Notes: a model not told the origin generated them from the letters alone. 64,000 bases of DNA from Psychroserpens luteolus (GCF_021032705.1 NZ_JAHVXI010000003.1:186001-250000), one strand, 5' to 3'. Positions 10,377-20,552 are shown, counted from the stretch's first letter. A program made the numbers and translations.

Positions 10377-13210
10377 AACTAAATTATGTCTTACTTATTA
10401 ATCTCTTTTTATGGAGTGCATTAGTTTTTGGTCAAAATAGTATTGACCTAAGTGCTTCTGTAGATGTGTATACTAAGACTATAAAGATTAATCAACGTAT
10501 CGTTTATCAAAATGAAAGTAATGATACCTTAACCACAATTTATCTAAGTAACTGGAATAATGCCTACTCTACAAAAAAGACACCTTTAGCCAAACGTTTT
10601 ACTGAAGAGTTTAACGATAAATTCCATTTTGCTAAAAGCGAACAGCGTGGTTTTACTTTGATTACCAAGATGTATGACGAGGCGAATAATGAACTTGAGC
10701 ATTCTGCCTTAAAAGAGCATCCAGATATCATAAAAGTAGATCTTAAAAAACCATTGCTCCCTAACGAATCTTATGATATTACGCTAAGCTATAACCTTGT
10801 GCTTCCAGACGATAGCTTTACGGGTTACGGCATCACTCCTGAAAAAGATTTCGACCTCAAATATTGGTACATTACGCCTTCTGTTTATAACGGAAAGTGG
10901 CAATACTATAGCAATAAAAACTTAGATGATTTGTACATACCGGAAGCCGATTTAACTTTTCAAATTGAATTTCCTCTCAATTACCAATTGATATCAGAGC
11001 TTAATACTATTGATATCAAACAAACAAAGGAGAATCAAACATTTTATTTACACGGAAAAAATCGTGTGAATACCCATTTGATACTGACTAAGTTTTCAAA
11101 TTTCAAATTTGTACAAACCGATAATTTTACCATTTTTTCCGATCTTTCAAATGAAGGTGTGACCGCTGAAGAAAAAGCTATAATTACTGATAAGATTACA
11201 CGTTTTATTACTGAACACTTAGGAGAATATCCTCACGAGCGATTATTAATTACCAAGAATGATTATAAGAAAGATCCATTATATGGTTTAAATCAATTGC
11301 CGAATTTCATAAGACCTTTTCCTGATAATTTTCAATATGAATTAAAACTTTTAAAGACCGCGTTAAACAATTATTTAGAAAACACCTTATTGATTAATCC
11401 TAGAAAAGACTATTGGTTGAGAGATGGTATTCAAATCTATTTCTTAATGAAATATGTTGAGATCTATTATCCAGACACAAAACTACTGGGTACATTAGCT
11501 AATGTTTGGGGTGTGCGTTCATTTCATGCAGCAGATTTAGGCTACAACGATCAGTTTACTTTATTTTTCATGCAAATGGCGCGTACAAATCGTGATCAGC
11601 CATTAACTATGTCTAAAGATTCTCTATTGAAATTTAATGCCAATATTGCAGGAAAATACAAGGCTGGTATTGGTTTACGATATCTTGACGATTTCATAAA
11701 TGAAGATATTATGGAAAATAGTATCTCAGAATATCTTAAAACGAATCAGTTAAAGATCACTAGTTCTGATCGTTTCGAAAATCTTATAAAATCAAAAACA
11801 TCGAAAGACATTAACTGGTTTTTTAAAGATTATGTTGATTCGAGAACTAAAATTGATTTTAAGATAAAAGAAATCGAACAAACCGAAGATTCAGTAACTA
11901 TTACAATTAAGAATAAGCGAAAAAACAACATGCCTGTTTCGCTATTTTCATTAAGTAATGACTCTATCACATCAAAGTCGTGGATTGAAAATGTAAGTGG
12001 TTTAAAGACCTTTACTATTCCTAAAGACAGTACAGATAAATTTGTACTTAACTACGATAATACGATACCAGAATTTAACTTAAGAGATAATTATAGATCG
12101 CTAAATGGCTTCTTTTTGAATAACAAACCATTTCAATTTAGGCTCATTAAAGATGTAGAAGACCCAAATTACAATCAAGTGTTTATAATGCCTCAGGTGG
12201 AGTTTAGAAATATTTACGATGGCTTGACCTTAGGTGCTAAGTTTTACAACAAAACTGTTCTAAGAAAAAAGCTGAATTATAAAATCTCACCAGTATATGC
12301 TACAAAATCTAGATCCATAACAGGAAGTAGTAATATTTTTTACACGCATTTTATTGAAGATACAGACCTCTTCAACATCACTTATGGTCTCTTTGCCAAA
12401 TACAATTCATTTGCCGAAGATTCCTTTGTAACTATTCTAACACCAAGTTTATCATTGTTCTTCAGAGATAAGGACGATTATAGATCTGATAAGTCCAAGT
12501 TTTTAAACCTACGTTATCTCAGTATCTCAAGGGAAGTAGGTGAAAATGCAATTATTGATGATTTACTTGAGCCAGATTACAGTGTGTTTAACATTAGGTA
12601 TATTAGCTCAAATCCAGGGTTGGTTAACTTCAACAAGTGGTATTATGATGTTCAATTTGCAAAGAAATTTGGAAAAATTTCTTTGAACTACGAATATCGT
12701 AAACTTTCTGAATCAAATAGGCAGTTCAACTTGCGCTTGTTCGCTGGAACCTTTTTATATAACAGAACCGAAGCAGATTCAGACTATTTCAGTTTTGCTC
12801 TAGATAGACCAACAGATTATCTTTTCGATTACAATTATTTGGGACGTTCAGAATCGTCAGGAATTTTTAGTCAGCAAATCATCATTGCTGAAGGTGGTTT
12901 TAAATCAAAACTAGAAACACCCTTTGCAAACCAATGGATGACCACAGCTAATGTAAGTACCACCATTTGGAAATATATCGAAGCTTATGGTGATATTGGT
13001 TTAGTTAAAAATAAAGGCCTTAATCCTGCATTTGTTTATGACTCTGGACTTAAATTAGACCTGGTTACCGATTATTTTGAGTTGTACTTTCCAATATATT
13101 CCAATTTAGGTTGGGAAATCGGACAGCCAAATTATGACCAAAAAATAAGAATAAAATTCACCGTAGACCCTCAAGCTTTACTGGGTCTTTTCCGAAGAAA
13201 ATGGTATTAA
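10373..13210 (+). CDS. Large M1-peptidase-like protein, apparently without the zinc motif, with membrane beta-barrel-like C-terminus
   Basis: 945 residues from TTG 10373, overlapping the previous stop by 4 nt. The signal peptide (INLFLWSALVFGQNS) is followed by an M1-aminopeptidase-like N-domain and a catalytic-like domain. At the place where M1 enzymes carry HEXXH and then E, the sequence has ALNNYLEN followed by WLRDGIQIYF, so the zinc ligands are not seen. The last ~350 residues alternate aromatic/polar strands (YGLFAKYNSF, FNLRLFAGTF) and end in RIKFTVDPQALLGLFRRKWY, suggesting an outer-membrane barrel. Probably not an active aminopeptidase; a binding or surface role with the coupled EEP enzyme is inferred. 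Confidence 0.75.
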   Translation: MKLNYVLLINLFLWSALVFGQNSIDLSASVDVYTKTIKINQRIVYQNESNDTLTTIYLSNWNNAYSTKKTPLAKRFTEEFNDKFHFAKSEQRGFTLITKMYDEANNELEHSALKEHPDIIKVDLKKPLLPNESYDITLSYNLVLPDDSFTGYGITPEKDFDLKYWYITPSVYNGKWQYYSNKNLDDLYIPEADLTFQIEFPLNYQLISELNTIDIKQTKENQTFYLHGKNRVNTHLILTKFSNFKFVQTDNFTIFSDLSNEGVTAEEKAIITDKITRFITEHLGEYPHERLLITKNDYKKDPLYGLNQLPNFIRPFPDNFQYELKLLKTALNNYLENTLLINPRKDYWLRDGIQIYFLMKYVEIYYPDTKLLGTLANVWGVRSFHAADLGYNDQFTLFFMQMARTNRDQPLTMSKDSLLKFNANIAGKYKAGIGLRYLDDFINEDIMENSISEYLKTNQLKITSSDRFENLIKSKTSKDINWFFKDYVDSRTKIDFKIKEIEQTEDSVTITIKNKRKNNMPVSLFSLSNDSITSKSWIENVSGLKTFTIPKDSTDKFVLNYDNTIPEFNLRDNYRSLNGFFLNNKPFQFRLIKDVEDPNYNQVFIMPQVEFRNIYDGLTLGAKFYNKTVLRKKLNYKISPVYATKSRSITGSSNIFYTHFIEDTDLFNITYGLFAKYNSFAEDSFVTILTPSLSLFFRDKDDYRSDKSKFLNLRYLSISREVGENAIIDDLLEPDYSVFNIRYISSNPGLVNFNKWYYDVQFAKKFGKISLNYEYRKLSESNRQFNLRLFAGTFLYNRTEADSDYFSFALDRPTDYLFDYNYLGRSESSGIFSQQIIIAEGGFKSKLETPFANQWMTTANVSTTIWKYIEAYGDIGLVKNKGLNPAFVYDSGLKLDLVTDYFELYFPIYSNLGWEIGQPNYDQKIRIKFTVDPQALLGLFRRKWY

Positions 13211-13312
13211 CATATTCTTAATCAAAATGTCTTTTTTTTGACTTTTTTGATAATTTCTCTAAAAAAACCTTATTTTTTTGATGAATTCTTAATAATATAA
13301 CAATATTCAACG

Positions 13313-13343
13313 TTGTAACATAACTAAAAAATGGTTAAATTTG
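13313..13343 (+). promoter_or_regulatory. Bacteroidota-type promoter of the E1 dehydrogenase gene
   Basis: TTG at 13313-13315 and TAAATTTG at 13336-13343 with 20 nt between them match the -33/-7 arrangement of Bacteroidota. The ATG follows 20 nt after the -7 element. Confidence 0.6.
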
Positions 13344-13362
13344 CAGCATATAATTCACAACT

Positions 13363-15774
13363 ATGTCCACAAAAACCAAAGCCACTACCGATATGACCTT
13401 TGAAGACTTTAAAAACGAAGTCTTAAATGATTATAAAATTGCAACTACGAGTAGAGAGTGCAGTTTATTAGGTCGTCGTGAGGTGCTTACAGGTAAGGCA
13501 AAGTTTGGAATTTTTGGTGATGGTAAAGAGGTGCCTCAATTAGCATGGGCTAAAGTATTCAAAAATGGTGATTTCCGTTCTGGATACTATCGTGATCAAA
13601 CTTTGATGATGGCTATAGATAAGCTAAACATTCAACAGTTTTTTGCTGGTTTGTATGCACACACCTCTATTGAAGCAGATCCAATGAGTGCTGGTCGACA
13701 AATGGGTGGTCATTTTGGAACACATAGTCTTGATGACAATGGCGAATGGAAAAACCTTACAGAACAAAAAAATTCTAGTGCAGACATCTCTCCTACTGCT
13801 GGTCAAATGCCTAGACTTTTAGGTTTAGCACAAGCTTCAAAAATTTATAGGCATGTCAACGGCATAGATACCACAAAGTTTTCGGTTAAAGGCAATGAAA
13901 TTGCATGGGGAACTATTGGTAATGCCAGTACAAGTGAAGGTTTATTCTTTGAAACGATTAATGCTGCAGGTGTTTTACAAGTACCAATGGTAATTAGTAT
14001 TTGGGATGATGAGTATGGCATTTCTGTGCACGCAAAACACCAAACCACAAAAGAAAATATCTCTGAAATCTTAAAAGGATTACAAAGAGACGATGATAAT
14101 AAAGGTTATGAAATTCTTAAGGTTAATGGTTGGGATTATTCTGCATTAATAGACACTTACCAAAAAGCCGAAAAAATAGCTCGTGAAGAACATGTACCTG
14201 TAATGATTCATGTGGTAGAATTAACGCAACCACAGGGACATTCTACTTCGGGTTCTCATGAACGTTATAAGAGCAAAGAACGTTTGGAGTGGGAAGCGCA
14301 ATATGATTGTGTCGTGCAAATGCGTCAATGGATGGTTAATAACAATATTGCTACCGAAGACGAATTAGATGCCTTAGACAAAGACATAAAGAAAAGTGTA
14401 AGAGATGGTAAAAAGGCGGCATGGAACGCATATTTACAGCCTATTTTAGAAGAGCAAGCTCAAGCAATAAATTTAATAGAAACAGTAGCAGAGTCTAGTG
14501 CTAATAAAGTGTTTATCTCAAAAATTAGTAATGATCTTAAAGAGATTAAAGAACCTGGTAGAAAAGACGTCTTGTCTGCCGCTCGTAAAACATTGCGCTA
14601 CCTTGTTGGTGAAGATTCTAACGAAAAAGAAGCTCTTCAAAATTGGATTAACAGTTATATTAAAGAGGTGCAACCTAAATACAGTTCGCATTTACACAGT
14701 GAATCTGATTCTTCTGTTCTAAATGCTTCGGAAGTTGAGCCAGCCTATGATAGTGATGCAGAACTCGTAGATGCACGATTAATTTTGAGAAATAACTTTG
14801 ATGCCATTTTTAATACCTATCCTGAAGCCTTGATATTTGGTGAAGATTCGGGTAATATTGGAGATGTAAATCAAGGCCTTGAAGGTTTACAAGAGAAATA
14901 TGGCGAACTTAGAGTTGCTGATGCTGGTATTAGAGAAGCAACTATTCTCGGACAAGGGATTGGTATGGCGATGAGAGGTTTGAGACCTATCGCCGAAATT
15001 CAGTACTTAGATTACATCCTATATGCACTTCAGATTATGAGTGATGATCTTGCGACCTTACAATACAGAACAAAAGGAAAGCAAAAAGCACCTTTAATTG
15101 TTAGAACTCGTGGTCATAGATTAGAAGGTATTTGGCATTCTGGCTCACAACTAGGTGGTATTATAAACCTAGTAAGAGGTATTCATGTTCTCGTACCTAG
15201 AAATATGACCAAAGCTGCTGGTTTTTATAATACACTTTTAGAATGTGATGAACCAGCATTGATTATAGAATGTCTGAATGGTTATCGCTTAAAAGAAAAA
15301 ATGCCAAATAATATTGGTGAGTTCAAAACACCAATTGGTGTAGTAGAGACTGTAAAGGAAGGTACAGATATCACCTTAGTATCTTATGGATCTACGCTTA
15401 GAATTGTCGAACAAACGGCCAAAGAATTACTAGAAGTTGGTATTGATGCCGAAGTCATCGATGTGCAATCATTATTACCATTTGACATTAACCACGACAT
15501 TGTAAAAAGTGTTGCGAAAACTAATCGTTTAATGGTAATCGATGAAGATGTTCCTGGTGGTGCTTCAGCTTATATATTAAATGAAATTGTAAATACTCAA
15601 AATGCATTTCAGTATTTAGACAGCCAGCCAAAAACCTTAGCAGCACAGCCACATCGTCCTGCTTATGGAACCGATGGTGATTACTTCTCAAAACCTTCTG
15701 CAGAAGATATTTTTGAAGCAGTTTATGACGTGATGCACGAAATGAGCCCTATCGATTTTCCAAAACTCCGATAA
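13363..15774 (+). CDS. Fused alpha/beta E1 component of a 2-oxoacid dehydrogenase complex
   Basis: 803 residues joining the two halves of a thiamine-diphosphate-dependent E1. The alpha half (to about residue 370) has GRREVLTGKAK, the histidine-rich GGHFGTHS region and WGTIGNASTSEGLFFE, where the usual GDG of the ThDP motif reads GNA. The beta half (from about 475) has ALIFGEDSGNIGDVNQGL, GIGMAMRGLRPIAEIQY and VIDVQSLLPFD. This enzyme decarboxylates a 2-oxoacid (branched-chain or pyruvate) and passes the acyl group to the E2 lipoyl arm. The fusion is common in Bacteroidota; substrate is not decided by sequence alone. Confidence 0.9.
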   Translation: MSTKTKATTDMTFEDFKNEVLNDYKIATTSRECSLLGRREVLTGKAKFGIFGDGKEVPQLAWAKVFKNGDFRSGYYRDQTLMMAIDKLNIQQFFAGLYAHTSIEADPMSAGRQMGGHFGTHSLDDNGEWKNLTEQKNSSADISPTAGQMPRLLGLAQASKIYRHVNGIDTTKFSVKGNEIAWGTIGNASTSEGLFFETINAAGVLQVPMVISIWDDEYGISVHAKHQTTKENISEILKGLQRDDDNKGYEILKVNGWDYSALIDTYQKAEKIAREEHVPVMIHVVELTQPQGHSTSGSHERYKSKERLEWEAQYDCVVQMRQWMVNNNIATEDELDALDKDIKKSVRDGKKAAWNAYLQPILEEQAQAINLIETVAESSANKVFISKISNDLKEIKEPGRKDVLSAARKTLRYLVGEDSNEKEALQNWINSYIKEVQPKYSSHLHSESDSSVLNASEVEPAYDSDAELVDARLILRNNFDAIFNTYPEALIFGEDSGNIGDVNQGLEGLQEKYGELRVADAGIREATILGQGIGMAMRGLRPIAEIQYLDYILYALQIMSDDLATLQYRTKGKQKAPLIVRTRGHRLEGIWHSGSQLGGIINLVRGIHVLVPRNMTKAAGFYNTLLECDEPALIIECLNGYRLKEKMPNNIGEFKTPIGVVETVKEGTDITLVSYGSTLRIVEQTAKELLEVGIDAEVIDVQSLLPFDINHDIVKSVAKTNRLMVIDEDVPGGASAYILNEIVNTQNAFQYLDSQPKTLAAQPHRPAYGTDGDYFSKPSAEDIFEAVYDVMHEMSPIDFPKLR

Positions 15775-15808
15775 TAATACTATTTTAGTTTTCTAAATTA
15801 GTACAATA

Positions 15809-16978
15809 GTGTTTCCAGATTTTAACCGTTGGAGTTTACCTTTATTAATTCTTGTATTGCAAGGGTTGCTATTTGCTATTCTGTTACTTTCAAAATATAA
15901 GCGTAAAGGAAATGTTTCAGATTTATTTCTTGGTCTTATCTTATTATTAACCTGTTACAGTCAAACCTGTTATACTGTAGGTTTTATGGGATGGTATAAT
16001 GAGTTTAGAACGACTAAGATTAATTACTTTTTATTAGAGACCACGTTTGCGCTTGGTCCTTTAATTTTCTTTTATGTCAAATCGATAACGACCTCAAAAT
16101 TTAAATTCAGCAAAAAGGATTGGTGGCACTTCGCTCCTGCTTTTACATTCATTATATACCGATTATCTATCTATACCTACGATGCTTTACAACCCGGTTT
16201 TGACGCTGTACAAAATGGCGTTCTAAAATTAAGTCTGGACGAACCTATTGTACTCACAGCGCTTGGATATATTAGTCCGCCTTATATGTTACTCTACCTA
16301 GCATTCACATTTCAGTTGTTCTATAATTATAGAAAAAAGATCATGCAATTTTTCTCAAATACGTATAAACTAGAGCTGAATTGGATCTTAAGCTTCCTCG
16401 TACTATTTTCATTGGCATTCTTATACAGTACGATTCAATCGGTTGTTGGTAGATATATAGATTTGGGTTATGATGATCGTTGGTGGCTCAATCTATTTGT
16501 AGCAATCATCACGTTATACGTTGGAATAAGAGGTTATTTCACAGACACGACCAAACTGAAAAAACTAAGTTTTAGCTTTTCACCCAATCGTGATGCCATT
16601 CCGCAAAAGACGGAAGCAAATGAACAAAAAGCTATCTCTCAAACAGACATTGATACTGTAAAAGCTTTAATGGAAATAGATAAAGCTTATCTCAATCCAG
16701 AATTAAACCTTTCTGATCTGGCCGAACAAGCACATATGTCGCGTGCACAATTATCAGAAATCATAAATTCTGGATTTCATAAAAACTTCAATGATTTTGT
16801 AAATGGCTATCGCGTAGAAGCATTTAAATCGATGCTTAAAGACAATAAACACGAACAGCTATCATTACTTGGAATAGCACAAGAATGTGGTTTTAATAGT
16901 AAAGCGACCTTTAATCGTGTATTTAAAAAACTAACCAACTACTCTCCTACCGAATATTTGAAATCCTCACTCAATTAA
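15809..16978 (+). CDS. AraC-family regulator with N-terminal multi-span membrane domain
   Basis: 389 residues from GTG 15809. The first ~245 residues have about seven hydrophobic segments (LLILVLQGLLFAILLL, LFLGLILLLTCY, and others), and the last ~100 form an AraC DNA-binding domain with two helix-turn-helices: LNLSDLAEQAHMSRAQLSEI and LLGIAQECGFNSKATFNRVF. This is the 7TM-sensor/AraC layout typical of flavobacteria, which presumably links a membrane signal to transcription. A second copy of the layout is at 47797. The DoxX gene starting 100 nt downstream is a candidate target. Confidence 0.88.
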   Translation: MFPDFNRWSLPLLILVLQGLLFAILLLSKYKRKGNVSDLFLGLILLLTCYSQTCYTVGFMGWYNEFRTTKINYFLLETTFALGPLIFFYVKSITTSKFKFSKKDWWHFAPAFTFIIYRLSIYTYDALQPGFDAVQNGVLKLSLDEPIVLTALGYISPPYMLLYLAFTFQLFYNYRKKIMQFFSNTYKLELNWILSFLVLFSLAFLYSTIQSVVGRYIDLGYDDRWWLNLFVAIITLYVGIRGYFTDTTKLKKLSFSFSPNRDAIPQKTEANEQKAISQTDIDTVKALMEIDKAYLNPELNLSDLAEQAHMSRAQLSEIINSGFHKNFNDFVNGYRVEAFKSMLKDNKHEQLSLLGIAQECGFNSKATFNRVFKKLTNYSPTEYLKSSLN

Positions 16979-17078
16979 GACGTCTCAAATCGTATTTAAG
17001 ACCTGAGAATACCATATAAGTCGCCCAGCGACGCATAATGCTGCACATTTGTATCAACAAACACAAACAAGTTGCATT

Positions 17079-17570
17079 ATGAAAATTATTACGTTATTAA
17101 CAACACCTTTTACGCAAAAGCATTGGTTCGCAGATGTGCTATTTGCTAGCATTCGTTTTATTTGCGGAATGCTATTGGCTCTCGATTTCGGAGCTTCAAA
17201 ATTTGGGATGCCTTGGACAGACGAATCACAACACTTAGATCTTTTTGAAGTCGCCGCTTGGTTCCCAGAAGATGTAGCGAGCTACGGCGGAATTTTTGCT
17301 ATAGCTCCGATATTTTTTGCTTGGATGGGTGCTTTTAGTGAAGCTGTTGGTGGTTTGCTTTTGGCTTTTGGCTTGCAAACCAGATTGGCTTCTTTTCTTA
17401 TCATGTGTACCATGCTTGTTGCCATATTTATGCAAAAATGGGGACAAGGCACATGGGCAATGCTTCCAGCTATGGGATTCCTTTGGGTTAGCATCTATCA
17501 CTTGTATTTGGGCTCTGGACGTTTTGGACTCGACTATCTCATCAGTAAAACATTAAAACACAATAACTAA
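17079..17570 (+). CDS. DoxX-family membrane protein
   Basis: 163 residues with four membrane segments and the DoxX pattern: ASIRFICGMLLALDFGASKFG, AIAPIFFAWMGAFSEAVGGLLLAFG, LASFLIMCTMLVAIF, a histidine-bearing terminal helix and GRFGLDYLI at the end. DoxX proteins are small inner-membrane proteins linked to redox and quinone processes; the role of this one is unknown. ATG 17079 is preferred over the TTG at 17049, which would add ten polar residues. It precedes a secreted protein gene by 18 nt. Confidence 0.85.
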   Translation: MKIITLLTTPFTQKHWFADVLFASIRFICGMLLALDFGASKFGMPWTDESQHLDLFEVAAWFPEDVASYGGIFAIAPIFFAWMGAFSEAVGGLLLAFGLQTRLASFLIMCTMLVAIFMQKWGQGTWAMLPAMGFLWVSIYHLYLGSGRFGLDYLISKTLKHNN

Positions 17571-17588
17571 TATTAAAAACAACACATC

Positions 17589-18092
17589 ATGACACATTTA
17601 CACAGACACATTATTACGATTGCTATTACATTAATCACATTAACAGTTGGCGCACAATCTAAAACTTCAATAACTATAGATGAGCTAAACGTATTAGATA
17701 ACACACAATGGACAGGCGAGCTCATGTATGTCAACTATAGTGACAGTCGTGAGGTAACCCTAAAGACGAAAATGCAGATCCAGATCAAAGGCCATAAGAT
17801 TTTGATGAGTACCCAATACGACAATGAACCTTCAGCTAATTCAAAAAGTACCATCAAACTGAAAAAGAATGGCGCCTACTTTGGAAATGAAAAGATTATA
17901 AAGAAGCATATTTCCGAAGATGGAAAAACAACACTCACCACCTTTTATGAAGGGCGTGACGCCAACAAACCTGCTAAAATTTATAAAACTTATGTCTATG
18001 ACGGCAATAACTTCTCTGTAACTAAAGAGGTACAGTTTAACGATGGTTCAGAAAAATTTGTACGTAATCGCTATACGTATACTAAACTCTAA
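17589..18092 (+). CDS. Secreted protein of unknown function
   Basis: 167 residues with a clear signal peptide (ITIAITLITLTVGAQS, cut near residue 23). The mature part is rich in Thr, Lys and Tyr and has alternating strands (ARMFYEGRD-like and YVYDGNNFSV segments), as in small beta-sheet exported proteins of flavobacteria. I recognise no family. It is 18 nt after the DoxX gene and 4 nt before the next gene, so the three are probably one transcript. Confidence 0.6.
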   Translation: MTHLHRHIITIAITLITLTVGAQSKTSITIDELNVLDNTQWTGELMYVNYSDSREVTLKTKMQIQIKGHKILMSTQYDNEPSANSKSTIKLKKNGAYFGNEKIIKKHISEDGKTTLTTFYEGRDANKPAKIYKTYVYDGNNFSVTKEVQFNDGSEKFVRNRYTYTKL

Positions 18093-18096
18093 GATT

Positions 18097-18477
18097 ATGA
18101 AATATATAACGCTTTTAATTATTGGATGTCTCATGTTAGGTTGTGTACAAGACACACATCTAAAAATAGTACACTTCAAAGTAGACATGACCGCAATTGA
18201 TAATGTCTACAAAGTGGGTATTAGAGGGCCTTTTACCGAGAATCCTTGGCAAGACACCATTTACTTTACCGATACCGACAACGATGGCATTTATGAAGGA
18301 ACAATCACCAAACAAACAGCCCAAAGTAGTGTGAGCTTTAAATTCGTCAATCGAGATTCTATTTTCGAATTAGAACATCTGAACAACCGACAAATAACCT
18401 TTAAATATCAACCAGAAACCATACAATACGAGGCCGTTTTTGATACACCATTGGGAAAGCAGTCTCAAATGAATTAG
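18097..18477 (+). CDS. Small lipoprotein with starch-binding-like beta domain
   Basis: 126 residues from ATG 18097. The longer frame from 18043 lies inside the preceding gene. The N-terminus is a lipoprotein signal with lipobox LMLGC. The mature sequence VYKVGIRGPFTENPWQDTI, then FTDTDNDGIYEGTI and VSFKFVNRD, resembles the CBM20/CBM48-type immunoglobulin-like domain that binds glucans. Without an enzyme domain its role is unclear. A good stem-loop terminator follows at 18502. Confidence 0.6.
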   Translation: MKYITLLIIGCLMLGCVQDTHLKIVHFKVDMTAIDNVYKVGIRGPFTENPWQDTIYFTDTDNDGIYEGTITKQTAQSSVSFKFVNRDSIFELEHLNNRQITFKYQPETIQYEAVFDTPLGKQSQMN

Positions 18478-18501
18478 AAACCAGAACAATTCGTCTTAAA
18501 A

Positions 18502-18528
18502 ATCCGTCACACTAGTGATGGATTTTTT
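18502..18528 (+). terminator. Intrinsic terminator
   Basis: ATCCGTCAC, a 4-nt loop, GTGATGGAT (nine pairs, one of them G-U), then a run of T. It closes the 17079-18477 operon and shows that the apparent upstream starts (18515, 18518) of the methyltransferase frame lie inside the terminator. Confidence 0.75.
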
Positions 18529-18553
18529 ATATTTATACGAAACAGATCAGCCC

Positions 18554-20158
18554 ATGCTTTCAAAACAAGATAAAGAACAATTACGAGGTACAATCTTTAG
18601 GCATCTTGACGGTATTGTAACTGCAACTTCGGCTTTTGCCTTACACAAAAAAGGAGTGCTTGATTATATGTTAGAGCACAAGAAGGTTGAGCTCGCAACA
18701 TTAACCTCAAATTTTAATACTAATGAAGGCTATTTAAATGTGGCTTTACGAGTTTTAGCATCTCAAGGCTGGTTAACACAACACATCGACAATAAAAGTG
18801 ATGTGATCATTTATGAAACAAATGCATTGAGCGCACAAGCTTTTCAATTAGTTCCACATTATGAAGAAGCTGTGAATTTGTTGCGCTATTCTGTTCGATT
18901 TCCAGAAGAACGTATTGGTGCTGATGCCTTTAGTGCCTTAGAAAAAGTATTTCAATCCTATGAACGTAAATTCAATATAGATAGTTCCGATGATACTTCC
19001 GTAGCCTACCAAATCCTAAAGCATATCGAAGGCTGTATCGTTGGGCCAATTATTGTACTATTAGGTGTAAATGGTTTATTTCACAAATATTTTATGGAGG
19101 CTTCATTTACTGCTGAAGAATATCATAAAGATCCTGAAAGCTTTAAAAAGATACTCGATTTCTTTGCACATTTAGGTTGGTTCAATAAAAAGAAAAATAC
19201 CTATCAATTTACAGATGAAGGCTTGTTCTATGCCAAACGTGCTAGCGCTTATGGTGTGACAGTTTCCTATTTACCAACGCTTATCCATTTGGATGAGTTG
19301 ATCTTCGGAAATGCAAACATCTTGAAAACTGAGTCGCCAGATGATACCGAAAAGCACGTACATCGTGAAATGAATGTTTGGGGAAGTGGTGGCGCGCATT
19401 CGACCTATTTTAAGGTGATAGATGAAGTCATCATCAAACTCTTTAACAAGCCTATAGACGAACAACCTAAAGGAATTTTGGATATGGGTTGTGGTAATGG
19501 TGCGTTTATTCAGCATATTTTCGATGTTATAGAATATCAGACGATAAGAGGAAAAATGTTAGATGAGTATCCTTTACTTTTGGTTGGAGCCGATTTTAAC
19601 CAAGCCGCCTTAAAAGTGACTCGTGCCAATTTGATAAAAGCTGATATTTGGGCAAAAGTAATTTGGGGTGATATTGGTCGGCCAGATATATTAGCTCGCG
19701 ATTTAAAAGAAGATTACAATATAGATTTAAAAGACTTACTCAATGTGCGTACATTTTTAGATCACAATCGTATATGGGAAACACCAAAGTCTGTAACAGA
19801 CCGAGTTAGTAAGTCTACTGGAGCTTATGCAACCTTAGGGCAACGCATTAATAACAACCAAGTGGAATATTCACTTTTAGAACATTTGACCAAATGGAAA
19901 CCTTATGTGGAGCGCTTTGGCTTGTTAATGATCGAATTGCATACCGTCAAACCAAGTTTGGTCGCCAAGCATATTGGTAAAACCGCAGCAACAGCGTATG
20001 ATGCCACGCATGGTTATAGCGATCAATACATCTTGGAAGTTGATGTGTTTAATGCGATTGCAAAAGAAGCCGGATTACCTCCAGATCCGAATTATTTTTC
20101 TAAATTTCCAAATAATGACTTGGCAACCGTAAGTGTCAATCTTTTAAAAGGTAACTAA
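18554..20158 (+). CDS. Class I SAM-dependent methyltransferase with winged-helix N-terminus
   Basis: 534 residues from ATG 18554; upstream GTG/ATG codons at 18515 and 18518 fall in a terminator and are rejected. Residues 1-90 (FRHLDGIVTATSAFALHKKG, then LNVALRVLASQGWL) look like the winged-helix dimerisation domain of O-methyltransferases. A long middle section includes a second winged-helix-like stretch. The SAM-binding motif I ILDMGCGNGAFIQHI is near residue 308, followed by LLLVGADFNQAAL. It resembles AprA-type methyltransferases of polyketide assembly lines, weakly; substrate unknown. The DoxX and DUF202 genes follow within 20 nt. Confidence 0.8.
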   Translation: MLSKQDKEQLRGTIFRHLDGIVTATSAFALHKKGVLDYMLEHKKVELATLTSNFNTNEGYLNVALRVLASQGWLTQHIDNKSDVIIYETNALSAQAFQLVPHYEEAVNLLRYSVRFPEERIGADAFSALEKVFQSYERKFNIDSSDDTSVAYQILKHIEGCIVGPIIVLLGVNGLFHKYFMEASFTAEEYHKDPESFKKILDFFAHLGWFNKKKNTYQFTDEGLFYAKRASAYGVTVSYLPTLIHLDELIFGNANILKTESPDDTEKHVHREMNVWGSGGAHSTYFKVIDEVIIKLFNKPIDEQPKGILDMGCGNGAFIQHIFDVIEYQTIRGKMLDEYPLLLVGADFNQAALKVTRANLIKADIWAKVIWGDIGRPDILARDLKEDYNIDLKDLLNVRTFLDHNRIWETPKSVTDRVSKSTGAYATLGQRINNNQVEYSLLEHLTKWKPYVERFGLLMIELHTVKPSLVAKHIGKTAATAYDATHGYSDQYILEVDVFNAIAKEAGLPPDPNYFSKFPNNDLATVSVNLLKGN

Positions 20159-20174
20159 CTTAACTCTATCTGAC

Positions 20175-20552
20175 ATGAAAAAAAACTATACAGATTTAGC
20201 ATTATTGGTATTGCGATTGGGTTTTGGCGGATTTATGCTCACCCATGGTATTCCGAAATTTAATTATTTGTCAAATCCTGCTGAATTCCCAGATCCCATT
20301 CATCTTGGACCAACCCTATCATTGCTGTTATGTTTAATTGGTGAAGTTATAGCACCATTGCTTCTTATTGTTGGTTTTAAAACCAAATGGGCTGCCATAC
20401 CAGCGGCACTCACCATGATGGTTGCGGCTTTTGTGGTTCACGCTAAAGATGATCTGGCAACAAAAGAGCATGCATTATTATACCTGTTTGCCTTTATCGC
20501 GCTATTTTTGGCTGGCGCAGGTAAGTACTCATTAGACGGATTAAAAAAATAA
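20175..20552 (+). CDS. DoxX-family membrane protein
   Basis: 125 residues, four membrane helices with the family pattern LVLRLGFGGFMLTHGIPKF at the N-terminus, GEVIAPLLLIVGFKTKWAA in helix 2 and AGAGKYSLDGL at the C-terminus. This is the short DoxX/SURF4-like type and differs from the DoxX at 17079. It starts 17 nt after the methyltransferase, and its stop shares one base with the next start. Confidence 0.88.
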   Translation: MKKNYTDLALLVLRLGFGGFMLTHGIPKFNYLSNPAEFPDPIHLGPTLSLLLCLIGEVIAPLLLIVGFKTKWAAIPAALTMMVAAFVVHAKDDLATKEHALLYLFAFIALFLAGAGKYSLDGLKK

